Shown: positions 24,056-35,334 of the stretch, one piece after another
Numbering within the stretch: position 1 is the first letter of the stretch
Layout: every line of letters starts with the position of its first letter
Assembly: GCF_027744825.2 (NCBI RefSeq)
Contig: NW_026527057.1
Coordinates: 620,001 to 684,000 of the forward strand
Origin: Synchiropus splendidus
Taxonomy: Eukaryota > Chordata > Actinopteri > Syngnathiformes > Callionymidae
Direction: 5' to 3'
Length of the DNA stretch: 64,000 bases
The notes under the pieces: model-generated
What the model was told of the DNA's origin: nothing
The model's input: only the letters and a program-made list of their open reading frames with translations
The model's database searches: none
Position numbers and translations under genes: made by a program

Positions 24056-25935
24056 GGTGGGTTTCGGAACGCCAAACATAAAAGTGTTGATAACTTTCGA
24101 AAAACACTTCAGACAGCTTAGATTTGATATGCACCTACTAGAAAGACCCTTTCTGCTATAGTGGGAGGTTAAAATTTCATGTTCTGAAGCTTTCCTGAAA
24201 AGTTATGGCACAATGCGTAAAAACGCTTTTCAGCCTGAGATAAGGTGGGTTTTAGAACGCCAAACATAAAAGTGTTGATAACTTTGGAAAAACACTTCAG
24301 ACAGTTTAGATTTGATGTGCAACTACAAGAAAGACCCTTTCTGCTATAGTGGGAGGTTAAAATTTCATGTTCTGAAGCTTTCCTGAAAAGTTATGGCACA
24401 ATGCAGAAAAACGCTTTTCAGCCTGAGATAAGGTGGGTTTCGGAACGCCAAACATAAAAGTGTTGATAACTTTCGAAAAACACTTCAGACAGCTTAGATT
24501 TGATGTGCACCTACTAGAAAGACCCTTTCTGCTATAGTGGGAGGTTAAAATTTCATGTTCTGAAGCTTCCCTGAAAAGTTATGGCACAATGCGTAAAAAC
24601 GCTTTTCAGCCTGAGATAAGGTGGGTTTCGGAACGCCAAACATAAAAGTGTTGATAACTTTGGAAAAACACTTCAGACAGTTTAGATTTGATGTGCAACT
24701 ACTAGAAAGACCCTTTCTGCTATAGTGGGAGGTTAAAATTTCATGTTCTGAAGCTTTCCTGAAAAGTTATGGCACAATGCACAAAAACGCTTTTCAGCCT
24801 GAGATAAGGTGGGTTTCGGAACGCCAAAGATAAAAGTGTTGATAACTTTTGAAAAACACTTCAGACAGCTTAGATTTGATGTGCAACTACTAGAAAGACC
24901 CTTTCTGCTATAGTGGGAGGTTAAAATTTCATGTTCTGAAGCTTCCCTGAAAAGTTATGGCGCAATGCACAAAAACGCTTTTCAGCCTGAGATAAGGTGG
25001 GTTTCGGAACGCCAAACATGAAAGTGTTGATAACTTTCGAAAAACACTTCAGACAGTTTAGATTTGATGTGCAACTACTAGAAAGACCCGTTCTGCTATA
25101 GTGGGAGGTTAAAATTTCATGTTCTGAAGCTTCCCTGAAAAGTTATGGCACAATGCACAAAAACGCTTTTCAGCCTGAGATAAGGTGGGTTTCGGAACGC
25201 CAAACATAAAAGTGTTAATAACTTTGGAAAAACACTTCAGACAGTTTAGATTTGATGTGCAACTACTAGAAAGACCCTTTCTGCTATAGTGGGAGGTTAA
25301 AATTTCATGTTCTGAAGCTTCCCTGAAAAGTTATGGCACAATGCACAAAAACGCTTTTCAGCCTGAGAAAAGGTGGGTTTCGGAACGCCAAACATAAAAG
25401 TGTTGATAACTTTCGAAAAACACTTCAGAGAGCTTAGATTTGATTTGCACCTACTAGAAAGACCCTTTCTGCTATAGTGGGAGGTTAAAATTTCATGTTC
25501 TGAAGCTTCCCTGAAAAGTTATGGCACAATGCGTAAAAACGCTTTTCAGCCTGAGATAAGGTGGGTTTCGGAACGCCAAACATAAAAGTGTTGATAACTT
25601 TGGAAAAACACTTCAGACAGTTTAGATTTGATGTGCAACTACTAGAAAGACCCTTTCTGCTATAGTGGGAGGTTAAAATTTCATGTTCTGAAGCTTCCCT
25701 GAAAAGTTATGGCACAATGCACAAAAACGCTTTTCAGCCTGAGATAAGGTGGGTTTCGGAACGCCAAACATAAAAGTGTTGATAACTTTCGAAAAACACT
25801 TCAGACAGCTTAGATTTGATGTGCACCTACTAGAAAGACCCTTTCTGCTATAGTGGGAGGTTAAAATTTCATGTTCTGAAGCTTCCCTGAAAAGTTATGG
25901 CACAATGCGTAAAAACGCTTTTCAGCCTGAGATAA
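24056..25935 (+). repeat. Block W, copy 1 (10 monomers)
   Basis: Order: A with GAAGCTTTCC, C with CAGAAAAACG end, A, C with GAAGCTTTCC, D with CCAAAGAT and GGCGCAATG, C-like with CCCGTTCTG, B with GAGAAAAGG end, A with GAGAGCTTAG and GATTTGCACC, C, A. It is repeated at 26499-28378 with a 2443-bp offset. The three monomers between copies (25936-26498) end with a 187-bp B. Copy 1 carries TTTTAGAACG near 24250 where copy 2 has TTTTGGAACG. Confidence 0.9.
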
Positions 25936-26498
25936 GGTGGGTTTCGGAACGCCAAACATAAAAGTGTTGATAACTTTGGAAAAACACTTCAGACAGTTTA
26001 GATTTGATGTGCAACTGCTAGAAAGACCCTTTCTGCTATAGTGGGAGGTTAAAATTTCATGTTCTGAAGCTTCCCTGAAAAGTTATGGCACAATGCACAA
26101 AAACGCTTTTCAGCCTCAGATAAGGTGGGTTTCGGAACGCCAAACATAAAAGTGTTAATAACTTTGGAAAAACACTTCAGACAGTTTAGATTTGATGTGC
26201 AACTACTAGAAAGACCCTTTCTGCTATAGTGGGAGGTTAAAATTTCATGTTCTGAAGCTTCCCTGAAAAGTTATGGCACAATGCACAAAAACGCTTTTCA
26301 GCCTTAGATAAGGTGGGTTTCGGAACGCCAAACATAAAAGTGTTAATAACTTTGGAAAAACACTTCAGACAGTTTAGATTTGATGTGCAACTACTAGAAA
26401 GACCCTTTCTGCTATAGTGGGAGGTTAAAATTTCATGTTCTGAAGCTTCCCTGAAAAGTTATGGCACAATGCACAAAACGCTTTTCAGCCTGAGATAA

Positions 26499-28378
26499 GG
26501 TGGGTTTCGGAACGCCAAACATAAAAGTGTTGATAACTTTCGAAAAACACTTCAGACAGTTTAGATTTGATGTGCACCTACTAGAAAGACCCTTTCTGCT
26601 ATAGTGGGAGGTTAAAATTTCATGTTCTGAAGCTTTCCTGAAAAGTTATGGCACAATGCGTAAAAACGCTTTTCAGCCTGAGATAAGGTGGGTTTTGGAA
26701 CGCCAAACATAAAAGTGTTGATAACTTTGGAAAAACACTTCAGACAGTTTAGATTTGATGTGCAACTACTAGAAAGACCCTTTCTGCTATAGTGGGAGGT
26801 TAAAATTTCATGTTCTGAAGCTTTCCTGAAAAGTTATGGCACAATGCAGAAAAACGCTTTTCAGCCTGAGATAAGGTGGGTTTCGGAACGCCAAACATAA
26901 AAGTGTTGATAACTTTCGAAAAACACTTCAGACAGCTTAGATTTGATGTGCACCTACTAGAAAGACCCTTTCTGCTATAGTGGGAGGTTAAAATTTCATG
27001 TTCTGAAGCTTCCCTGAAAAGTTATGGCACAATGCGTAAAAACGCTTTTCAGCCTGAGATAAGGTGGGTTTCGGAACGCCAAACATAAAAGTGTTGATAA
27101 CTTTGGAAAAACACTTCAGACAGTTTAGATTTGATGTGCAACTACTAGAAAGACCCTTTCTGCTATAGTGGGAGGTTAAAATTTCATGTTCTGAAGCTTT
27201 CCTGAAAAGTTATGGCACAATGCACAAAAACGCTTTTCAGCCTGAGATAAGGTGGGTTTCGGAACGCCAAAGATAAAAGTGTTGATAACTTTTGAAAAAC
27301 ACTTCAGACAGCTTAGATTTGATGTGCAACTACTAGAAAGACCCTTTCTGCTATAGTGGGAGGTTAAAATTTCATGTTCTGAAGCTTCCCTGAAAAGTTA
27401 TGGCGCAATGCACAAAAACGCTTTTCAGCCTGAGATAAGGTGGGTTTCGGAACGGCAAACATAAAAGTGTTGATAACTTTGGAAAAACACTTCAGACAGT
27501 TTAGATTTGATGTGCAGCTACTAGAAAGACCCGTTCTGCTATAGTGGGAGGTTAAAATTTCATGTTCTGAAGCTTCCCTGAAAAGTTATGGCACAATGCA
27601 CAAAAACGCTTTTCAGCCTGAGATAAGGTGGGTTTCGGAACGCCAAACATAAAAGTGTTAATAACTTTGGAAAAACACTTCAGACAGTTTAGATTTGATG
27701 TGCAACTACTAGAAAGACCCTTTCTGCTATAGTGGGAGGTTAAAATTTCATGTTCTGAAGCTTCCCTGAAAAGTTATGGCACAATGCACAAAAACGCTTT
27801 TCAGCCTGAGAAAAGGTGGGTTTCGGAACGCCAAACATAAAAGTGTTGATAACTTTCGAAAAACACTTCAGAGAGCTTAGATTTGATTTGCACCTACTAG
27901 AAAGACCCTTTCTGCTATAGTGGGAGGTTAAAATTTCATGTTCTGAAGCTTCCCTGAAAAGTTATGGCACAATGCGTAAAAACGCTTTTCAGCCTGAGAT
28001 AAGGTGGGTTTCGGAACGCCAAACATAAAAGTGTTGATAACTTTGGAAAAACACTTCAGACAGTTTAGATTTGATGTGCAACTACTAGAAAGACCCTTTC
28101 TGCTATAGTGGGAGGTTAAAATTTCATGTTCTGAAGCTTCCCTGAAAAGTTATGGCACAATGCTCAAAAACGCTTTTCAGCCTGAGATAAGGTGGGTTTC
28201 GGAACGCCAAACATAAAAGTGTTGATAACTTTCGAAAAACACTTCAGACAGCTTAGATTTGATGTGCACCTACTAGAAAGACCCTTTCTGCTATAGTGGG
28301 AGGTTAAAATTTCATGTTCTGAAGCTTCCCTGAAAAGTTATGGCACAATGCGTAAAAACGCTTTTCAGCCTGAGATAA
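26499..28378 (+). repeat. Block W, copy 2
   Basis: It repeats 24056-25935 in order. The fifth to tenth monomers (27251-28378) are repeated once more at 29507-30634 with a 2256-bp offset, sharing GGAACGGCAAAC, GCAGCTAC, CCCGTTCTG, GAGAAAAGG, GATTTGCACC and GCTCAAAAACG. Confidence 0.9.
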
Positions 28379-29694
28379 GGTGGGTTTCGGAACGCCAAAC
28401 ATAAAAGTGTTGATAACTTTGGAAAAACACTTCAGACAGCTTAGATTTGATGTGCACCTACTAGAAAGACCCTTTCTGCTATAGTGGGAGGTTAAAATTT
28501 CATGTTCTGAAGCTTCCCTGAAAAGTTATGGCACAATGCGTAAAAACGCTTTTCAGCCTGAGATAAGGTGGGTTTCGGAACGCCAAACATAAAAGTGTTG
28601 ATAACTTTGGAAAAACACTTCAGACAGTTTAGATTTGATGTGCAACTACTAGAAAGACCCTTTCTGCTATAGTGGGAGGTTAAAATTTCATGTTCTGAAG
28701 CTTTCCTGAAAAGTTATGGCACAATGCACAAAAACGCTTTTCAGCCTGAGATAAGGTGGGTTTCGGAACGCCAAAGATAAAAGTGTTGATAACTTTTGAA
28801 AAACACTTCAGACAGCTTAGATTTGATGTGCAACTACTAGAAAGACCCTTTCTGCTATAGTGGGAGGTTAAAATTTCATGTTCTGAAGCTTCCCTGAAAA
28901 GTTATGGCACAATGCACAAAAACGCTTTTCAGCCTGAGATAAGGTGGGTTTCGGAACGCCAAACATAAAAGTGTTGATAACTTTCGAAAAACACTTCAGA
29001 CAGCTTAGATTTGATGTGCACCTACTAGAAAGACCCTTTCTGCTATAGTGGGAGGTTAAAATTTCATGTTCTGAAGCTTCCCTGAAAAGTTATGGCACAA
29101 TGCGTAAAAACGCTTTTCAGCCTGAGATAAGGTGGGTTTCGGAACGCCAAACATAAAAGTGTTGATAACTTTGGAAAAACACTTCAGACAGCTTAGATTT
29201 GATGTGCACCTACTAGAAAGACCCTTTCTGCTATAGTGGGAGGTTAAAATTTCATGTTCTGAAGCTTCCCTGAAAAGTTATGGCACAATGCGTAAAAACG
29301 CTTTTCAGCCTGAGATAAGGTGGGTTTCGGAACGCCAAACATAAAAGTGTTGATAACTTTGGAAAAACACTTCAGACAGTTTAGATTTGATGTGCAACTA
29401 CTAGAAAGACCCTTTCTGCTATAGTGGGAGGTTAAAATTTCATGTTCTGAAGCTTTCCTGAAAAGTTATGGCACAATGCACAAAAACGCTTTTCAGCCTG
29501 AGATAAGGTGGGTTTCGGAACGCCAAAGATAAAAGTGTTGATAACTTTTGAAAAACACTTCAGACAGCTTAGATTTGATGTGCAACTACTAGAAAGACCC
29601 TTTCTGCTATAGTGGGAGGTTAAAATTTCATGTTCTGAAGCTTCCCTGAAAAGTTATGGCGCAATGCACAAAAACGCTTTTCAGCCTGAGATAA
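28191..29694 (+). repeat. Tandem A-E-C-D tetramer duplication (752 bp)
   Basis: Units are 28191-28942 and 28943-29694. Each has A, an E monomer with GCACCT, C with GAAGCTTTCC and D with CCAAAGAT. The first D ends GGCACAATG and the second GGCGCAATG. The second therefore matches the D of block W and leads straight into the extra copy of that block's right half. Confidence 0.9.
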
Positions 29695-30634
29695 GGTGGG
29701 TTTCGGAACGGCAAACATAAAAGTGTTGATAACTTTGGAAAAACACTTCAGACAGTTTAGATTTGATGTGCAGCTACTAGAAAGACCCGTTCTGCTATAG
29801 TGGGAGGTTAAAATTTCATGTTCTGAAGCTTCCCTGAAAAGTTATGGCACAATGCACAAAAACGCTTTTCAGCCTGAGATAAGGTGGGTTTCGGAACGCC
29901 AAACATAAAAGTGTTAATAACTTTGGAAAAACACTTCAGACAGTTTAGATTTGATGTGCAACTACTAGAAAGACCCTTTCTGCTATAGTGGGAGGTTAAA
30001 ATTTCATGTTCTGAAGCTTCCCTGAAAAGTTATGGCACAATGCACAAAAACGCTTTTCAGCCTGAGAAAAGGTGGGTTTCGGAACGCCAAACATAAAAGT
30101 GTTGATAACTTTCGAAAAACACTTCAGAGAGCTTAGATTTGATTTGCACCTACTAGAAAGACCCTTTCTGCTATAGTGGGAGGTTAAAATTTCATGTTCT
30201 GAAGCTTCCCTGAAAAGTTATGGCACAATGCGTAAAAACGCTTTTCAGCCTGAGATAAGGTGGGTTTCGGAACGCCAAACATAAAAGTGTTGATAACTTT
30301 GGAAAAACACTTCAGACAGTTTAGATTTGATGTGCAACTACTAGAAAGACCCTTTCTGCTATAGTGGGAGGTTAAAATTTCATGTTCTGAAGCTTCCCTG
30401 AAAAGTTATGGCACAATGCTCAAAAACGCTTTTCAGCCTGAGATAAGGTGGGTTTCGGAACGCCAAACATAAAAGTGTTGATAACTTTCGAAAAACACTT
30501 CAGACAGCTTAGATTTGATGTGCACCTACTAGAAAGACCCTTTCTGCTATAGTGGGAGGTTAAAATTTCATGTTCTGAAGCTTCCCTGAAAAGTTATGGC
30601 ACAATGCGTAAAAACGCTTTTCAGCCTGAGATAA
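29507..30634 (+). repeat. Block W right half, copy 3 (6 monomers)
   Basis: D, C, B, A, C, A monomers with the same private variants as 27251-28378, including GCTCAAAAACG. No difference was noticed by eye, which points to a very recent copying event. Confidence 0.88.
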
Positions 30635-31574
30635 GGTGGGTTTCGGAACGCCAAACATAAAAGTGTTGATAACTTTGGAAAAACACTTCAGACAGTTTAG
30701 ATTTGATGTGCAACTGCTAGAAAGACCCTTTCTGCTATAGTGGGAGGTTAAAATTTCATGTTCTGAAGCTTCCCTGAAAAGTTATGGCACAATGCACAAA
30801 AACGCTTTTCAGCCTGAGATAAGGTGGGTTTCGGAACGCCAAACATAAAAGTGTTGATAACTTTGGAAAAACACTTCAGACAGTTTAGATTTGATGTGCA
30901 ACTACTAGAAAGACCCTTTCTGCTATAGTGGGAGGTTAAAATTTCATGTTCTGAAGCTTCCCTGAAAAGTTATGGCACAATGCACAAAAACGCTTTTCAG
31001 CCTGAGATAAGGTGGGTTTCGGAACGCCAAACATAAAAGTGTTGATAACTTTCGAAAAACACTTCAGACAGCTTAGATTTGATGTGCACCTACTAGAAAG
31101 ACCCTTTCTGCTATAGTGGGAGGTTAAAATTTCATGTTCTGAAGCTTCCCTGAAAAGTTATGGCACAATGCGTAAAAACGCTTTTCAGCCTGAGATAAGG
31201 TGGGTTTCGGAACGCCAAACATAAAAGTGTTGATAACTTTGGAAAAACACTTCAGACAGTTTAGATTTGATGTGCAACTGCTAGAAAGACCCTTTCTGCT
31301 ATAGTGGGAGGTTAAAATTTCATGTTCTGAAGCTTCCCTGAAAAGTTATGGCACAATGCACAAAAACGCTTTTCAGCCTGAGATAAGGTGGGTTTCGGAA
31401 CGCCAAACATAAAAGTGTTAATAACTTTGGAAAAACACTTCAGACAGTTTAGATTTGATGTGCAACTACTAGAAAGACCCTTTCTGCTATAGTGGGAGGT
31501 TAAAATTTCATGTTCTGAAGCTTCCCTGAAAAGTTATGGCACAATGCACAAAAACGCTTTTCAGCCTGAGACAA
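30447..31574 (+). repeat. Tandem trimer duplication (564 bp)
   Basis: Units 30447-31010 and 31011-31574 are each A, C with CAACTGCTAG and a third monomer that is C in the first unit and B in the second. The C with CAACTGCTAG also occurs at 25936 and 37027. Confidence 0.75.
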
Positions 31575-33078
31575 GGTGGGTTTCAGAACGCCAAACATAA
31601 AAGTGTTGATAACTTTCGAAAAACACTTCAGAGAGCTTAGATTTGATGTGCACCTACTAGAAAAACCCTTTCTGCTATAGTGGGAGGTTAGAATTTCATG
31701 TTCTGAAGCTTCCCTGAAAAGTTATGGCACAATGCGTAAAAACGCTTTTCAGCCTGAGATAAGGTGGGTTTCGGAACGCCAAACATAAAAGTGTTGATAA
31801 CTTTGGAAAAACACTTCAGACAGTTTAGATTTGATGTGCAACTACTAGAAAGACCCTTTCTGCTATAGTGGGAGGTTAAAATTTCATGTTCTGAAGCTTC
31901 CCTGAAAAGTTAAGGCACAATGCACAAAAACGCTTTTCAGCCTGAGATAAGGTGGGTTTCGGAACGCCAAACATAAAAGTGTTAATAACTTTGGAAAAAC
32001 ACTTCAGACAGTTTAGATTTGATGTGCAACTACTAGAAAGACCCTTTCTGCTATAGTGGGAGGTTAAAATTTCATGTTCTGAAGCTTCCCTGAAAAGTTA
32101 TGGCACAATGCACAAAAACGCTTTTCAGCCTGAGATAAGGTGGGTTTCGGAACGCCAAACATAAAAGTGTTAATAACTTTGGAAAAACACTTCAGACAGT
32201 TTAGATTTGATGTGCAACTACTAGAAAGACCCTTTCTGCTATAGTGGGAGGTTAAAATTTCATGTTCTGAAGCTTCCCTGAAAAGTTATGGCCCAATGCA
32301 CAAAAACGCTTTTCAGCCTGAGATAAGGTGGGTTTCGGAACGCCAAACATAAAAGTGTTGATAACTTTCGAAAAACACTTCAGAGAGCTTAGATTTGATG
32401 TGCACCTACTAGAAAGACCCTTTCTGCTATAGTGGGAGGTTAAAATTTCATGTTCTGAAGCTTCCCTGAAAAGTTATGGCACAATGCGTAAAAACGCTTT
32501 TCAGCCTGAGATAAGGTGGGTTTCGGAACGCCAAACATAAAAGTGTTGATAACTTTGGAAAAACACTTCAGACAGTTTAGATTTGATGTGCAACTACTAG
32601 AAAGACCCTTTCTGCTATAGTGGGAGGTAAAAATTTCATGTTCTGAAGCTTCCCTGAAAAGTTATGGCACAATGCACAAAAACGCTTTTCAGCCTGAGAT
32701 AAGGTGGGTTTCGGAACGCCAAACATAAAAGTGTTAATAACTTTGGAAAAACACTTCAGACAGTTTAGATTTGATGTGCAACTATTAGAAAGACCCTTTC
32801 TGCTATAGTGGGAGGTTAAAATTTCATGTTCTGAAGCTTCCCTGAAAAGTTATGGCACAATGCACAAAAACGCTTTTCAGCCTGAGATAAGGTGGGTTTC
32901 GGAACGCCAAACATAAAAGTGTTGATAACTTTCGAAAAACACTTCAGACAGCTTAGATTTGATGTGCACCTACTAGAAAGTCCCTTTCTGCTATAGTGGG
33001 AGGTTAAAATTTCATGTTCTGAAGCTTCCCTGAAAAGTTATCGCACAATGCGTAAAAACGCTTTTCAGCCTGAGATAA
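31575..33078 (+). repeat. Mixed monomers, no clear local higher-order repeat
   Basis: Eight monomers in the order A, C, B, B, A, C, B, A. The first (31575-31762) carries the marker set GAGAGCTTAG plus GGTTAGAATTT, preceded by GAGACAAGG. That set also occurs at 40411, 48873, 55828 and 61094. A GGTAAAAATTT variant is present near 32627. No gene or foreign insertion is seen. Confidence 0.8.
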
Positions 33079-35334
33079 GGTGGGTTTCGGAACGCCAAAC
33101 ATAAAAGTGTTGATAACTTTCGAAAAACACTTCAGACAGCTTAGATTTGATGTGCACCTACTAGAAAGACCCTTTCTGCTATAGTGGGAGGTTAAAATTT
33201 CATGTTCTGAAGCTACCCTGAAAAGTTATGGCACAATGCACAAAAACGCTTTTCAGCCTGAGATAAGGTGGGTTTCGGAACGCCAAACATAAAAGTGTTG
33301 ATAACTTTTGAAAAACACTTCAGACAGCTTAGATTTGATGTGCAACTACTAGAAAGACCCTTTCTGCTATAGTGGGAGGTTAAAATTTCATGTTCTGAAG
33401 CTTCCCTGAAAAGTTATGGCACAATGTACAAAAACGCTTTTCCGCCTGAGATTAGGTGGGTTTCGGTACGCCAAATATAAAAGTGTTGATAACTTTGGAA
33501 AAACACTTCAGACAGCTTAGATTTGATGTGCAACTACTAGAAAGACCCTTTCTGCTATAGTGGGAGGTTAAAATTTCATGTTCTTTAGCTTCCCTGAAAA
33601 GTTATGGCACAATGCACAAAAACGCTTTTCAGCCTGAGATAAGGTGGGTTTCGGAACACCAAACATAAAAGTGTTGATAACTTTTGAAAAACACTTCAGA
33701 CAGCTTAGATTTGATGTGCAACTACTAGAAAGACCCTTTGTGCTATAGTGGGAGGTTAAAATTTCATGTTCTGAAGCTTCCATGAAAAGTTTTGGCACAA
33801 TGCACAAAAACGCTTTTCAGCCTGAGATAAGGTGGGTTTCGGAACGCCAAACATAAAAGTGTTGATAACTTTCGAAAAACACTTCAGACAGGTTAGATTT
33901 GATGTGCACCTACTCGAAAGACCCCTTCTGCTATAGTGGGAGGTTAAAATTTCATGTTCTGAAGCTTCCCTGAAAAGTTATGGCACAATGCACAAAAACG
34001 CTTTTCAGCCTGAGATAAGGTGGGTTTCGGAACGCCAAACATAAAAGTGTTGATAACTTTCGAAAAACACTTCAGACAGCTTAGATTTGATGTGCACCTA
34101 CTAGAAAGACCCTTTCTGCTATAGTGGGAGGTTAAAATTTCATGTTCTGAAGCTTCCCTGAAAAGTTATGGCACAATGCGTAAAAACGCTTTTCAGCCTG
34201 AGATAAGGTGGGTTTCGGAACGCCAAACATAAAAGTGTTGATAACTTTCGAAAAACACTTCAGACAGCTTAGATTTGATGTGCACCTACTAGAAAGACCC
34301 TTTCTGCTATAGTGGGAGGTTAAAATTTCATGTTCTGAAGCTACCCTGAAAAGTTATGGCACAATGCACAAAAACGCTTTTCAGCCTGAGATAAGGTGGG
34401 TTTCGGAACGCCAAACATAAAAGTGTTGATAACTTTTGAAAAACACTTCAGACAGCTTAGATTTGATGTGCAACTACTAGAAAGACCCTTTCTGCTATAG
34501 TGGGAGGTTAAAATTTCATGTTCTGAAGCTTCCCTGAAAAGTTATGGCACAATGTACAAAAACGCTTTTCCGCCTGAGATTAGGTGGGTTTCGGTACGCC
34601 AAATATAAAAGTGTTGATAACTTTGGAAAAACACTTCAGACAGCTTAGATTTGATGTGCAACTACTAGAAAGACCCTTTCTGCTATAGTGGGAGGTTAAA
34701 ATTTCATGTTCTTTAGCTTCCCTGAAAAGTTATGGCACAATGCACAAAAACGCTTTTCAGCCTGAGATAAGGTGGGTTTCGGAACACCAAACATAAAAGT
34801 GTTGATAACTTTTGAAAAACACTTCAGACAGCTTAGATTTGATGTGCAACTACTAGAAAGACCCTTTGTGCTATAGTGGGAGGTTAAAATTTCATGTTCT
34901 GAAGCTTCCATGAAAAGTTTTGGCACAATGCACAAAAACGCTTTTCAGCCTGAGATAAGGTGGGTTTCGGAACGCCAAACATAAAAGTGTTGATAACTTT
35001 CGAAAAACACTTCAGACAGGTTAGATTTGATGTGCACCTACTCGAAAGACCCCTTCTGCTATAGTGGGAGGTTAAAATTTCATGTTCTGAAGCTTCCCTG
35101 AAAAGTTATGGCACAATGCACAAAAACGCTTTTCAGCCTGAGATAAGGTGGGTTTCGGAACGCCAAACATAAAAGTGTTGATAACTTTCGAAAAACACTT
35201 CAGACAGCTTAGATTTGATGTGCACCTACTAGAAAGACCCTTTCTGCTATAGTGGGAGGTTAAAATTTCATGTTCTGAAGCTTCCCTGAAAAGTTATGGC
35301 ACAATGCGTAAAAACGCTTTTCAGCCTGAGATAA
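33079..35334 (+). repeat. Near-identical tandem hexamer duplication (1128 bp)
   Basis: Units 33079-34206 and 34207-35334 each contain A with GAAGCTACCC, D ending TTCCGCCTGAGATTAGG, E with GGTACGCCAAATAT and CTTTAGCTTCC, D with GGAACACC and AGTTTTGG, A with CAGGTTAG and ACTCGAAAG, and A. Many of these variants occur nowhere else in the window, and I saw no difference between the two units. It is either a very recent duplication or an assembly duplication. Confidence 0.93.

Noticed and set aside
33568..33807. 76-79-codon minus-strand reading frames at 33568, 34696, 43908 and 54625
   Set aside because: Each arises where the reverse-strand TAA within CCATAACTT is altered (AGTTTTGG, ACATATGG or AGTTGAGG on the plus strand). 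The first two are copies within the hexamer duplication. They are by-products of the repeat, not genes.
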